Assembly: GCA_002399565.1 (NCBI GenBank)
Contig: DHDW01000012.1
Span: 1,653 to 19,481 of the forward strand
DNA length: 17,829 nucleotides
Source: Bacteroidales bacterium UBA4866
Lineage (GTDB): Bacteria > Bacteroidota > Bacteroidia > Bacteroidales > P3
Direction of reading: 5' to 3'
The notes beneath the pieces were generated by a model. That model had not been told where the DNA came from, did no database searches, and was given only the letters and a program-made list of their open reading frames with translations. A program made the translations under genes and the position numbers. This document shows, in pieces, positions 1 through 7,077 of the stretch (within the stretch, counting starts at the first letter, position 1; the number at the start of each line of letters is the position of its first letter).

Positions 1-87
1 AACTGCTTTAGGGGTTGATGTTGTTTGTGCATTTAAACTAATGCAACTAACAAATAGCATTAAAGCTACTAAACTTAACTTTTTCAT
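1..87 (-). CDS. GldM C-domain-like secreted protein, second tandem copy (N-terminal part only)
   Basis: This is the first 29 codons of a gene that continues past the left edge. The start codon is the ATG complementary to 85-87. The encoded peptide is a signal peptide ending in Leu-Asn-Ala-Gln, followed by a short Thr/Ser/Pro stretch. It differs from the first 29 residues of the neighbouring gene at 166-915 only at residue 3 (Lys for Arg) and residue 7 (Val for Ile). At DNA level 84 of 87 positions match. The gene starts 78 bases downstream of the stop of the neighbouring gene, on the same strand and with no hairpin between them, so the two are probably co-transcribed. Whether the rest of the protein is also a GldM C-domain-like module is inferred from the paralog and cannot be seen here. 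Confidence 0.8.
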   Translation of the reverse strand, partial: MKKLSLVALMLFVSCISLNAQTTSTPKAV

Positions 88-165
88 AATAATATTTTTT
101 AGGTTTAATTGTTCCTCTTTATGCTCTTTATATTCGTTTTTGCTCTTTTTTTAATATTTTGGATT

Positions 166-915
166 TTATTTTATTGTGAAAATCATTACTGGGTTGGCAA
201 CCTTCACTTCTTTATTTTCATCTCCAATAGCATGTATACCTTCAATATATATCTTGTCTCCCTTTTGTAATGTTTTAATCTTTTCAATCATTTCAGGAGT
301 AAATTTATTGGATTTTGATACAAGAGGAGCTTCTCCATTTGTACCAGTGTTGAAAGTCATCATGAAATAGTTAATATTATATTCAACAGGAAAATCAAAG
401 CCTTCAACTTCTAAATTAATATATGGGTTCTTCAATAAGTCTTTTTTGTCAATTAATCCTCCATCGCTTTTAACAACTTTTGCATTAGGATAAACAATAT
501 CTTTTACTTTAAAAGTTGTTTGATTTAAAAATACTTTCTCTTTTCCTAACTGAGAATAAACACCAATTGTTATTACATCATTTGGTATTTTAATTGTTCT
601 GTTAAATTGATATTCTACACCTTTAGTGTCTACACTATCGATAACTACATCAAAAAGATATGTTTTGTCTACAATATTTATAATATAGGAACCTTTGCCA
701 ACCTTTTTAATTTTGGCACTTCCGCTTAAAATCTCTGCAATGATGTACTCATCGGATATTCCATCAACTGCAATTGAAATAGGGTTATCAACACCTCTGT
801 AAAGAATTTGAGGAGTTGTTGCAGCTAAAACTGCTTTAGGGGTTGATGTTGTTTGTGCATTTAAACTAATGCAACTAACAAATAGCATTAAAGCTATTAA
901 ACTTAATCTTTTCAT
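166..915 (-). CDS. Secreted protein resembling the C-terminal periplasmic domain of GldM/PorM
   Basis: A 249-residue exported protein. Residues 1-21 form a signal peptide (hydrophobic core about 4-18, likely cut after Ala20 or Gln21). Cys15 gives only a poor lipobox, so a lipoprotein is less likely. After a Thr/Pro linker the mature part opens with an Ile-Leu-Tyr-Arg-Gly-Val-Asp-Asn-Pro stretch (37-45). It ends with a Lys-Gly-Asp-Lys-Ile-Tyr-Ile-Glu-Gly-Ile segment leading to the C-terminus. Both match, as I recall the family, the beginning and end of the last periplasmic domains of GldM/PorM, the T9SS motor component that spans the periplasm. The GldM N-terminal membrane helix and first periplasmic domains are absent, so this is a free-standing domain. 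A role in binding T9SS or envelope partners is inference. The gene lies downstream of the terminator at 1037-1068, so it should have its own promoter. I found no good TAnnTTTG match in 916-1036. Confidence 0.68.
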   Translation of the reverse strand: MKRLSLIALMLFVSCISLNAQTTSTPKAVLAATTPQILYRGVDNPISIAVDGISDEYIIAEILSGSAKIKKVGKGSYIINIVDKTYLFDVVIDSVDTKGVEYQFNRTIKIPNDVITIGVYSQLGKEKVFLNQTTFKVKDIVYPNAKVVKSDGGLIDKKDLLKNPYINLEVEGFDFPVEYNINYFMMTFNTGTNGEAPLVSKSNKFTPEMIEKIKTLQKGDKIYIEGIHAIGDENKEVKVANPVMIFTIK

Positions 916-1036
916 AAAATTTTTGTTTTAAGGTTAACTTGTTAATTTTTTTGTTTCTTACATTAAGAACTGATAATATTTTCTAATATTGCATTGATTA
1001 GATATTATTTCTTAAATATCTTTCGCTTTATGGCAT

Positions 1037-1068
1037 AAAAAAAGGATAGACAAAAAAACCTATCCTTT
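1037..1068 (-). terminator. Rho-independent terminator after the C1 peptidase gene
   Basis: Positions 1041-1049 and 1060-1068 are perfect 9-base inverted repeats around a 10-base loop. Read on the minus strand, the stem is followed by a run of seven T (1037-1043, partly in the stem). It begins 23 bases after the stop codon of the peptidase gene. It should end the dnaN-peptidase transcript and separate it from the GldM-domain genes. Confidence 0.8.
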
Positions 1069-1090
1069 AATTATCTAAAAACTTATTAAA

Positions 1091-2281
1091 TTAGTAACCA
1101 AGTTTCTTTTTTATTTCTTTTGATAAAGCATTCTTGTTTATCATTATATCAATAGTTTTGTATTTAACAAAAGCTTCTGAAGCGAAGAAATAACCATCAT
1201 ACTTGCTTTCATTTCCCCAAGAGTTTTTAATCTTGTAGAATTTGTTGCCATTTTGATCTTTTGCAATACCAACAATAACCATACCATGGTCGTCTGTTGT
1301 GTTGTAATTGTCAAAAGCTTCTTGACGCATTTCTTGAGTTATGGTTTTTTCTTTAGCTGTTCCGTCAAAACTATAAGCTGATTTTGCTTTTTCAGCAGCA
1401 GTTAGCTTTTCCCAACGGTCACGTTCTGTTCCTGAAAGGTCTGATTTGTCTTCATCAGGAACAATTGCAACAGCATTTTTCCAAGAGAATCCTTTTTCAC
1501 TAACGTCAGCTCCCCATCCAATTGAATATCCATTTTCAATTGCATTATCAATAATTTGAATCATTTCATCTAATGGAACGTTTTGAATTGTACCCATCAT
1601 CCAGTTGTCAGGAATTTCAATAATAAAAGGTTTGTAGAAAGGTTGGTGAGTGAAAGAACCTATTTCAACATAATCATCCATATTTAAACCTAAACTTTGA
1701 GCAAAACTCTTTGGAGTGTAGTTAACTCCTTTGTAAGTAAAGTTTTCTGGCATCTTTCCAAAATAAGCATCTAAGATAGCATTAAAGGCAGTTTTCCATG
1801 CAGGGGTAAGGGTTTTTTGAGAGATTAAAGATTTGCAGAATGCTTCCAAAACCTTATCAATTTCTCCATGGTTATGTTTTGTTTCTCCATAATTAAGTCC
1901 TGTGTATGCTTCCTCTGGAACAATACCATGTTTCTTAATCATTTCAGTTATATCATGAAAACCACCACCTGCTGCAAAGCTATTGGAACCATGAAAACGA
2001 AGATATTTTTCTGCCTTTTCCATATATGCATTTCTAACAATCCACATTTCAGAAAGGTTATATTCCCCTTTTCCATTTTTAAGCAATTCTGATTCCAATA
2101 AACCAATTCCAGCAAAGCTCCAACAAGTACCTGAACGAGATTGGTCTTTTGCTGGTGTTGCAGGATTTTCTTTAACTATTGTAAAGGTATACCCTTTTTC
2201 TTCTTCTTTCTTTTTGTCTTGAGCAAAGGCAGTTGTTCCAATAAACAACAAGCCAATGATAATTATAAATACTCTTTTCAT
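1091..2281 (-). CDS. Exported C1-family cysteine peptidase (bleomycin hydrolase / aminopeptidase C type)
   Basis: A 396-residue papain-fold peptidase. A signal peptide covers residues 1-21 (hydrophobic 4-19, ending Ala-Phe-Ala-Gln), followed by a Lys/Glu-rich linker. The oxyanion-hole Gln47 and catalytic Cys53 lie in a Gln-Ser-Arg-Ser-Gly-Thr-Cys-Trp-Ser-Phe motif. Catalytic His332 lies in Asp-Asp-His-Gly-Met and Asn353 in Lys-Asn-Ser-Trp-Gly, so the full triad is present. The spacing of about 280 residues between Cys and His is longer than in classical papain enzymes and fits the bleomycin hydrolase branch (MEROPS C1B). Those enzymes are usually cytosolic, whereas this one is predicted to be exported to the periplasm or beyond. 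The start codon is 18 bases from the dnaN stop, which implies read-through from the dnaN promoter. The likely role is peptide trimming or aminopeptidase activity on scavenged peptides; the substrate is unknown. Confidence 0.88.
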   Translation of the reverse strand: MKRVFIIIIGLLFIGTTAFAQDKKKEEEKGYTFTIVKENPATPAKDQSRSGTCWSFAGIGLLESELLKNGKGEYNLSEMWIVRNAYMEKAEKYLRFHGSNSFAAGGGFHDITEMIKKHGIVPEEAYTGLNYGETKHNHGEIDKVLEAFCKSLISQKTLTPAWKTAFNAILDAYFGKMPENFTYKGVNYTPKSFAQSLGLNMDDYVEIGSFTHQPFYKPFIIEIPDNWMMGTIQNVPLDEMIQIIDNAIENGYSIGWGADVSEKGFSWKNAVAIVPDEDKSDLSGTERDRWEKLTAAEKAKSAYSFDGTAKEKTITQEMRQEAFDNYNTTDDHGMVIVGIAKDQNGNKFYKIKNSWGNESKYDGYFFASEAFVKYKTIDIMINKNALSKEIKKKLGY

Positions 2282-2299
2282 CTTATATTTTTTTATTTT

Positions 2300-3442
2300 T
2301 TAGTTTGCTAACATTACAGGCATTACAAGCATAAGTATTGATTCTGCTGTTGACTCTGCTTTTTCTTCATAAGGATATAAAATACCTGCTCTATTTGGTT
2401 GGGACATCTCAATCAAAACATTTTCTGTATCAACATTATTAAGCATTTCCAACAAATACTTAGCGCTAAAACCAATCTCCATATCTTCTCCGTCGTAGTT
2501 GCATGATAGTTTTTCTTTAGCAGCATTGGAGAAATCAATATCTTCAGCAGAAATAATTAATTCATTACCAGATAATTTCAAACGAACTTGTTGAGTTGAT
2601 TGATTTGCAAAAAGAGAAACACGCTTAACTGAACTTAGAAAAGCAATTCTGTCAATAATCAACTTATTAGGGTTTTCTTTTGGAATGGCAGCTTCATAAT
2701 TAGGATACTTTCCTTCAATCAAACGACAAACAATTGAATAGTTTTCAAAATTAAAAGCAACATTCTTAACATTATATTCCATCAAAACATCAGCATCTTC
2801 TTTGTAAGAAACAAGAATATTCTTCATTAGGTTAAGAGGTTTCTTTGGAAGGATGAAATTAGTTGGAGTGTCGTTACTAAAGTCAGTTCTTCTATAACGA
2901 ACCAATTTATGAGCATCAGTACCAACAAAAGTAATATGATTTTCTGTTTGTTCGCAGAAAACACCTGTCATTTGAGGTCTTGTTTCTTCAACACCTGTTG
3001 CAAAAATTGTTTTTGAAATAGCATTAACCAATAGGGAAGAAGGAATAGTTATTCTTGAAGCATCTTCAATTGTAGCAATGCGAGGATAATCCTCAGCAGA
3101 AAGACCAGTTAACTTATATTTACCTTCTCCAGAAGTGATTTCAATTGAATAATTTTCTTCGTCAACAATAAAGCTAAGAGGAACATTAGAAAAAGTCTTA
3201 ACGATATCAGAAAGAATCTTTGCAGGAACAGCAATTTGATTTAAACCTGAAGCATCAGCATCAGTAAGTTCCAATTTAACAGTAACAGTAGTTTCAATAT
3301 CCGAAGCAGTGATAGATAAAGTTTTTTCTTCCAATTGGAAAAGGAAGTTTTCTAAAATAGGTACAGCATTATTTGTTGTAATTACACTGTAGATTGATTG
3401 AAGGGAACGTGATAAGGTTCCACCATGAACAATAAATTTCAT
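2300..3442 (-). CDS. dnaN: DNA polymerase III subunit beta (sliding clamp)
   Basis: A 380-residue protein of normal length for the bacterial beta clamp. It dimerises into a ring around DNA and tethers the replicative polymerase and repair enzymes. The N-terminus is the usual Met-Lys-Phe-Ile-Val start. The early Val-Pro-Ile-Leu-Glu-Asn-Phe segment, the Ala-Ser-Asp-Ile-Glu segment and the Pro-Val-Met-Leu C-terminus are typical of the family. The three clamp domains should fall at about 1-120, 125-245 and 250-380. No dnaA or recF is adjacent, so the gene is not in the classical dnaA-dnaN origin arrangement. The start at 3442 is supported by a promoter about 40 bases upstream (3484-3514). The next gene, a C1 peptidase, follows after 18 bases. 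Confidence 0.96.
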   Translation of the reverse strand: MKFIVHGGTLSRSLQSIYSVITTNNAVPILENFLFQLEEKTLSITASDIETTVTVKLELTDADASGLNQIAVPAKILSDIVKTFSNVPLSFIVDEENYSIEITSGEGKYKLTGLSAEDYPRIATIEDASRITIPSSLLVNAISKTIFATGVEETRPQMTGVFCEQTENHITFVGTDAHKLVRYRRTDFSNDTPTNFILPKKPLNLMKNILVSYKEDADVLMEYNVKNVAFNFENYSIVCRLIEGKYPNYEAAIPKENPNKLIIDRIAFLSSVKRVSLFANQSTQQVRLKLSGNELIISAEDIDFSNAAKEKLSCNYDGEDMEIGFSAKYLLEMLNNVDTENVLIEMSQPNRAGILYPYEEKAESTAESILMLVMPVMLAN

Positions 3443-3483
3443 ATCTTTTCTCTCTTTTAAATTATTATCATAATATTAATAAG

Positions 3484-3514
3484 CAAAAGTAAAACAAATT
3501 CTAATAGTATGCAA
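3484..3514 (-). promoter_or_regulatory. Bacteroidota-type promoter of dnaN
   Basis: On the minus strand there is a -7 element TACTTTTG (3491-3484) preceded, after 20 bases, by TTG (3514-3512). This fits the Bacteroidota consensus TTG-N(~20)-TAnnTTTG. Transcription would start around 3477-3480, leaving a leader of about 35 bases before the dnaN ATG. Confidence 0.6.
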
Positions 3515-3761
3515 TTGCCTATAAAAATATTTATTAACAAATGCCTCAAAAAACTATCTATTACTTAATTCTTCAATCAATTTTTTTTAAAGCATAAAGC
3601 AACAAACTTAAGTTTCAGAAAAATAAGAAGAGAAATATTCAAATAAATAATACCCTTTGGGATTATAATTTTTTGAATTATAGAAAGGAAAGAACAAAAA
3701 TATAATTAGAAGAGAAAATCAACAATATTTCTAACAAAACTTTAAAAATATTTCCCAAAAA
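3515..3761. other. AT-rich intergenic stretch between divergent promoters
   Basis: No gene, RNA or convincing repeat is seen here. Only an 18-codon ATG frame with no support is present. The stretch separates the minus-strand dnaN promoter from the plus-strand promoter at 3762-3792. Confidence 0.6.
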
Positions 3762-3792
3762 TTTGTTTTATAAAAATAAAGATATACATTTG
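3762..3792 (+). promoter_or_regulatory. Bacteroidota-type promoter upstream of the orphan sorting-domain fragment and the T9SS cargo gene
   Basis: TTTG at 3762-3765, a 19-base spacer, then TACATTTG at 3785-3792. This is a very good match to the Bacteroidota consensus. The predicted start site (about 3796-3800) coincides with the left end of the orphan T9SS sorting-domain sequence. A transcript would therefore carry that fragment as a leader of about 235 bases before the ATG at 4034. Confidence 0.6.
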
Positions 3793-3797
3793 CACTT

Positions 3798-3962
3798 GAA
3801 ATTGAATTATTTGAAAATCAAGAGAAGTTAGTTAAGAAAGCAAAGTTAAGTGCTAAGTTGGGCAATAGGGTAGATGTTTCTAACCTTAATGCAGGTGCTT
3901 ATAATTATAATGTATCACTTAATGGCAAAACTATTAGTGGAAAAGTTATTGTAGGGGAATAA
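3798..3962 (+). pseudogene. Orphan 3' fragment encoding a type A T9SS C-terminal sorting domain
   Basis: These 165 bases encode 54 residues and a TAA stop, with no internal stop. They are homologous to the last 165 bases of the neighbouring cargo gene (5327-5491): 146 of 165 bases and 48 of 54 residues are identical. The frame is open only from 3780 and has no ATG. The early part of the sorting domain, including the Tyr-Pro-Asn-Pro motif, is missing, so this cannot be a working secreted protein. Eight of the differing codons are synonymous and six change the residue. That pattern fits a copy from a once-functional paralog better than a fresh duplication of the neighbour. It is most simply a leftover of a deleted upstream cargo gene, trapped between a promoter and the surviving gene. 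Confidence 0.8.
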
Positions 3963-3998
3963 ATATTACCAACAATATTTATTCTATAGAAATAAAAC

Positions 3999-4006
3999 TA
4001 TTTTTG
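3999..4006 (+). promoter_or_regulatory. Possible second -7 element close to the T9SS cargo gene
   Basis: TATTTTTG matches TAnnTTTG and would start transcription about 20 bases before the ATG at 4034. No TTG is found at the expected distance upstream, so it is weaker than the element at 3762-3792. If active, the cargo gene would not need the distant promoter. Confidence 0.3.
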
Positions 4007-4033
4007 TTGTTGAGACTAAATAAAAGATTAATT

Positions 4034-5491
4034 ATGAATAAATATCAGATTCCAAATCATAATAATAAAGAAGTGTGGCATTTCAAATGTTACATTACAA
4101 ATAAAATTTCAAAGATATTTATTTTTTTATTCTTTTTGTTGTGTTTCGTGGGAGTAAGTGCTCAAGGATTTGATGAATTTTACATTAATAATTCTCTAAA
4201 TGTTTATGGAAAGGATAGTTCAGATAGTTATTTTCGAATTGTTAAGAACTTAGATGAAAATGATAATAGAATTTGGATAAGTGCTTCTTTAGATACATAT
4301 AATAGTATTTCTCCTCGATTTACTTTGAATTATGACCCTCAAACAGGAATTATAGACTCTTTAATTGCGCTTAATTTTCACTATAAGTTCAATAATAAAC
4401 TTTACTTTGTTGACAATAAATTTATTTCCTTAGATTTAGATAATCAAGATATAGGACTTACAGAAAGGTTAATTTATAACTTTCCGCAAGATGGTTTTTC
4501 TCCTAATGTTCATAGCCAGAATATTTTTACTAAAGAAAGAGAGTTTTATGTCTTTTATTATTCAGAACAGATAAATAAAACTCTTATATATGTAGTTGAT
4601 ACATTAGGAAACACATTGAGAGCTGACACAATTGATAAGTTTATTGAGTCTTGTGATTTAATTGATCATGGGAATTCTATTGTCCTTTCAAATAATTTGT
4701 CTCTCTCTCAAATGGATTATTATTTATATTTTATTGATAAACTTTCTTTACAAATAACAGATAGTATAGGAATAGAGGATTTAGTAAATGGTGGAGATAT
4801 AATTTCTTTAAATGATTCAATTCTTATTTTCGAAAATTATAAGAAGATTGAAAAGATAAACACTAATACAAAAGTATCTACTATAATTATTCCAAATATG
4901 TTTAATCCTCCTATAGGACTAAATAATTTTATTTTAGGAATAAGAGAACGTAGGATTGATTATGTTAATCCAGATTCAATATATTTATGCTCAGTAAAAC
5001 AGCACTTAAATGACTCAAATGAATATATACATATAATTAACTTTAGTTCTTCAGGAGTATTGCATTATAATTACACAATAAGTTTTGATGCTAATAATTA
5101 TTTAAGAACAATTGGAGGAACTCAATCTACAAATGAAGGGAAATTTATGTTTGCAGTTAATTCAAGACGACCTTATGGTTTTAAAAACTATATAGTTATA
5201 TTTAATTCAGATGGATTAAGTATAGAAGACATTACAACCAAAGAAAAAGAATCAATAAAAGTTTATCCTAATCCTGCAAAGGATTATGTTTATGTTGATA
5301 TTGAAGCAACAAATTTTGAAAAGGGAGAAATTGAGCTTTTTGATATGCAAGGGAAGTTAGTTAAGAAAGCAAAGTTAAGTGCTAAGCAAGGCAATAGGGT
5401 TGATGTTTCTAACCTTAATGCTGGAGCTTATACTTATAATGTTTCTCTTAATGGCAAAACTATTAGTGGAAAAGTTATTGTTGGGAAGTAA
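4034..5491 (+). CDS. Secreted protein with T9SS type A C-terminal sorting domain, function unknown
   Basis: I chose the ATG at 4034, giving 485 residues. The frame also opens at a TTG at 4004, but those codons overlap a promoter-like element and add nothing useful. The N-terminus is a long polar region (1-24), a hydrophobic core (about 26-42) and a likely cleavage after Ala43 or Gln44, which makes a Sec signal peptide with an unusually long n-region. Residues 45-405 are Asn/Asp/Ile/Tyr-rich with many short predicted beta strands, possibly beta-propeller-like, and contain no enzyme motif I recognise. From residue 410 a Val-Tyr-Pro-Asn-Pro-Ala motif opens the sorting domain (about 410-485), which ends in Gly-Lys-Val-Ile-Val-Gly-Lys. 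By family knowledge this domain directs export through SprA, followed by removal and anchoring by PorU. A near copy of its last 54 codons lies upstream at 3798-3962. Confidence 0.85.
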   Translation: MNKYQIPNHNNKEVWHFKCYITNKISKIFIFLFFLLCFVGVSAQGFDEFYINNSLNVYGKDSSDSYFRIVKNLDENDNRIWISASLDTYNSISPRFTLNYDPQTGIIDSLIALNFHYKFNNKLYFVDNKFISLDLDNQDIGLTERLIYNFPQDGFSPNVHSQNIFTKEREFYVFYYSEQINKTLIYVVDTLGNTLRADTIDKFIESCDLIDHGNSIVLSNNLSLSQMDYYLYFIDKLSLQITDSIGIEDLVNGGDIISLNDSILIFENYKKIEKINTNTKVSTIIIPNMFNPPIGLNNFILGIRERRIDYVNPDSIYLCSVKQHLNDSNEYIHIINFSSSGVLHYNYTISFDANNYLRTIGGTQSTNEGKFMFAVNSRRPYGFKNYIVIFNSDGLSIEDITTKEKESIKVYPNPAKDYVYVDIEATNFEKGEIELFDMQGKLVKKAKLSAKQGNRVDVSNLNAGAYTYNVSLNGKTISGKVIVGK

Positions 5492-5529
5492 GTAATCCAA
5501 ATTTGTTTTCTCTTTAATTATCTATACTT

Positions 5530-5616
5530 AAATCCAAATTACGCAGTAGTAATTTTTATTAGAATATGGAATTTCCTATTCTCCTATCTGTAAAATTTAC
5601 TGTGCAATTTGGATTT
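5530..5616. repeat. Imperfect long inverted repeat with an inner hairpin
   Basis: The left arm (5530-5558) and right arm (5591-5616) begin with a perfect 11-base match and remain paired over about 26 bases with two mismatches and small gaps. The loop contains another inverted repeat (5561-5566 with 5577-5582, then 5568-5570 with 5574-5576). Lying about 40 bases after the cargo-gene stop, it could fold as an RNA terminator. Its shape also recalls a small non-autonomous element, but no clear target-site duplication is seen. Confidence 0.55.
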
Positions 5617-5635
5617 TATTTGATATAAGTGTATC

Positions 5636-5668
5636 AAACCCTTATTATATCTTAATAAGATAAGGTTT
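5636..5668. repeat. Small imperfect hairpin before the 22-bp array
   Basis: Positions 5636-5640 pair with 5664-5668 and 5642-5645 with 5660-5663, with one bulged C at 5641. The hairpin ends seven bases before the tandem array. Confidence 0.4.
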
Positions 5669-5674
5669 AAATTT

Positions 5675-5784
5675 TGTAAGGTGGCAGGATGTAACATGTA
5701 AGGTGGCAGGTTGCAGTATGCAAGGTGGCAGGTTGCAGTATGTAAGGTGGCAGGATGTAATGTGTAAGGTGGCAGGTTGCAAAA
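5675..5784 (+). repeat. Five tandem 22-bp direct repeats
   Basis: Units start at 5675, 5697, 5719, 5741 and 5763 with exact 22-base spacing. The core AAGGTGGCAGG is identical in all five. The tail varies between GATGTAA (units 1 and 4) and GTTGCA (units 2, 3 and 5) types. The period is not a multiple of three and there is no spacer, so this is a non-coding minisatellite rather than a protein repeat or CRISPR. The period is close to two helical turns, so a role as a protein-binding array is possible but unproven. Confidence 0.9.
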
Positions 5785-5881
5785 TTTATTCCTTGTATAA
5801 ATAAATTTATTCTTGATTTAAATAGATTATATCCTTATTTAAATAGGTTTATTATGGAGTTAAACTGAGATAAATAATGTT

Positions 5882-5923
5882 TTAAAGGCTAATAAATAAA
5901 TCATTTTATTTATTAGCCTTTAA
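5882..5923. terminator. Bidirectional terminator hairpin between convergent genes
   Basis: Positions 5882-5900 and 5905-5923 form a perfect 19-base stem with a four-base loop. The stem has AAAGG/CCTTT near its base and an AT-rich upper part. It lies between the plus-strand cargo gene and the minus-strand DUF4340 gene, which ends 78 bases away. Both flanks have only short T-runs, so it may act partly as a transcript-end stabiliser. Confidence 0.65.
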
Positions 5924-6000
5924 TTGAATTGTGTTATAAAATATTTATGCTGATTTAAAAGGAAAATTTCAAATCTAAAATATTAATTGATTTTGTATTT

Positions 6001-7071
6001 CTAATTCTTTCTTGGGAAGTAGTAGGAGGCTGGTTTTAGAAGGTTATCAAAGGCAAAATATTGTAAGATTAATGTGTCTTTGCTTCCATCCATAATTCCA
6101 TACATTCTGTTTATATCAAATATTTCATAGAAATCATCCTTGTCGTTCTCGCTTACCCAAGTGCCTTCGTTAAGTTTCATGTAGGTTTTAAGGCTTTTGG
6201 TGTTTCCTTTTTTGTCCTTAACGGTAAAGATAAAGCTTGGAGATTTTGAAAAGATTGTATCTACTTGAATTTTGGGAATATCCTTTGCTACGTTTTCAAA
6301 ATTAAGATCGAAGAAGCTTGAAATAAGTGCAGTAACTTTAATGGTGTCAAAAGCTGAAAGTCTTTCTTTTTCTTTCAAAAGTTTAAAATGGAAAGTGTTA
6401 CCTTCGCTATAGATTTCAAAACTTTCTTCTGGAAGTTGAGGAAGTTCAACTCTAATTAGAGCAATGTCGTTAGGGTTATATTTGAATATTGTGTGAGTTT
6501 TCCATTCATTGGCATCAGCAGTAAAACGTGTTGAAAGGTAGCCTCTAAAATTAGGAATATGAATAACGGATGGATTGTTCTTGCCTTTAACCATCATGTA
6601 TGTTCCCATATTGTCCATTGTTTGATCGCCAACATAAATAGTCTTTTCCAATTTTTCTTTTTTGAAAAGCTTTATAAATCCAATGTTGATATAGTAACTT
6701 TGAACATAAACATCAACTTTTACATTTCTTGCAGATAGTTGTTTAACAATATTTGCATGTGCAGCCTTTGCAACTGGTCCTCTTACTCTCATGTTTTGTA
6801 GAGTTTCCATAAGAGTGCTAACCATCATTGGTGCTGCTTGAAAATCGTTGTTTACAGTCCAAACGCTATCATTTGTCTTTTTTAAATCAGTTTTATTCCC
6901 ATCTCTGTCTTCCATTACAATTCGTGTAATCTTTCTTGTGTCTTCAATATGGAAATTTTGCTCTAAGGTAGAGTCTTCACGAGTTAAAAGAACAACAGCA
7001 GTAATTATGCAAAGAAGAATAATTACTCCAATGATTATATAGTTTTTCTGTTTTCTTGTTAATTGTTTCAT
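6001..7071 (-). CDS. DUF4340 family membrane-anchored protein, last gene of the sprA-gldFG cluster
   Basis: A 356-residue protein with a short basic N-terminus, one membrane helix (about 11-29) and a large extracytoplasmic domain. The domain opens with an Ile-Thr-Arg-Ile-Val-Met-Glu-Asp stretch and an Asp-Ser-Val-Trp-Thr-Val segment, a pattern I associate with DUF4340. Proteins of this family are commonly found next to GldF/GldG-like ABC transporter genes. The start is six bases after the gldG stop, so it is almost certainly co-transcribed and probably works with that transporter, perhaps as an accessory periplasmic subunit. The precise activity is unknown. No catalytic motif was seen. The family assignment comes from sequence pattern and context, not a search. 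Confidence 0.72.
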   Translation of the reverse strand: MKQLTRKQKNYIIIGVIILLCIITAVVLLTREDSTLEQNFHIEDTRKITRIVMEDRDGNKTDLKKTNDSVWTVNNDFQAAPMMVSTLMETLQNMRVRGPVAKAAHANIVKQLSARNVKVDVYVQSYYINIGFIKLFKKEKLEKTIYVGDQTMDNMGTYMMVKGKNNPSVIHIPNFRGYLSTRFTADANEWKTHTIFKYNPNDIALIRVELPQLPEESFEIYSEGNTFHFKLLKEKERLSAFDTIKVTALISSFFDLNFENVAKDIPKIQVDTIFSKSPSFIFTVKDKKGNTKSLKTYMKLNEGTWVSENDKDDFYEIFDINRMYGIMDGSKDTLILQYFAFDNLLKPASYYFPRKN

Positions 7072-7077
7072 ATATTT

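Larger units (their letters stand above)
5492..6000. other. Structured intergenic region between convergent genes
   Basis: There is no coding sequence here. The stretch holds, in order, an imperfect inverted repeat (5530-5616), a small hairpin (5636-5668), five 22-bp tandem repeats (5675-5784), an AT-rich spacer and a perfect 19-bp stem (5882-5923). The decamer AATCCAAATT occurs at 5494 and 5531 and, inverted, inside the right arm of the first repeat. The array is visibly richer in G than its surroundings. Confidence 0.8.

Noticed and set aside
3541..3597. Short 18-codon plus-strand frame
   Set aside because: No promoter, no conservation that I can see, and an AT-rich chance composition.
4004..4033. 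TTG codons giving a ten-residue longer form of the T9SS cargo protein
   Set aside because: They overlap a promoter-like TATTTTTG (3999-4006), and an ATG at 4034 gives a complete signal peptide without them.
5675..5784. CRISPR array
   Set aside because: The 22-bp units abut directly with no unique spacers, and no cas gene is present.
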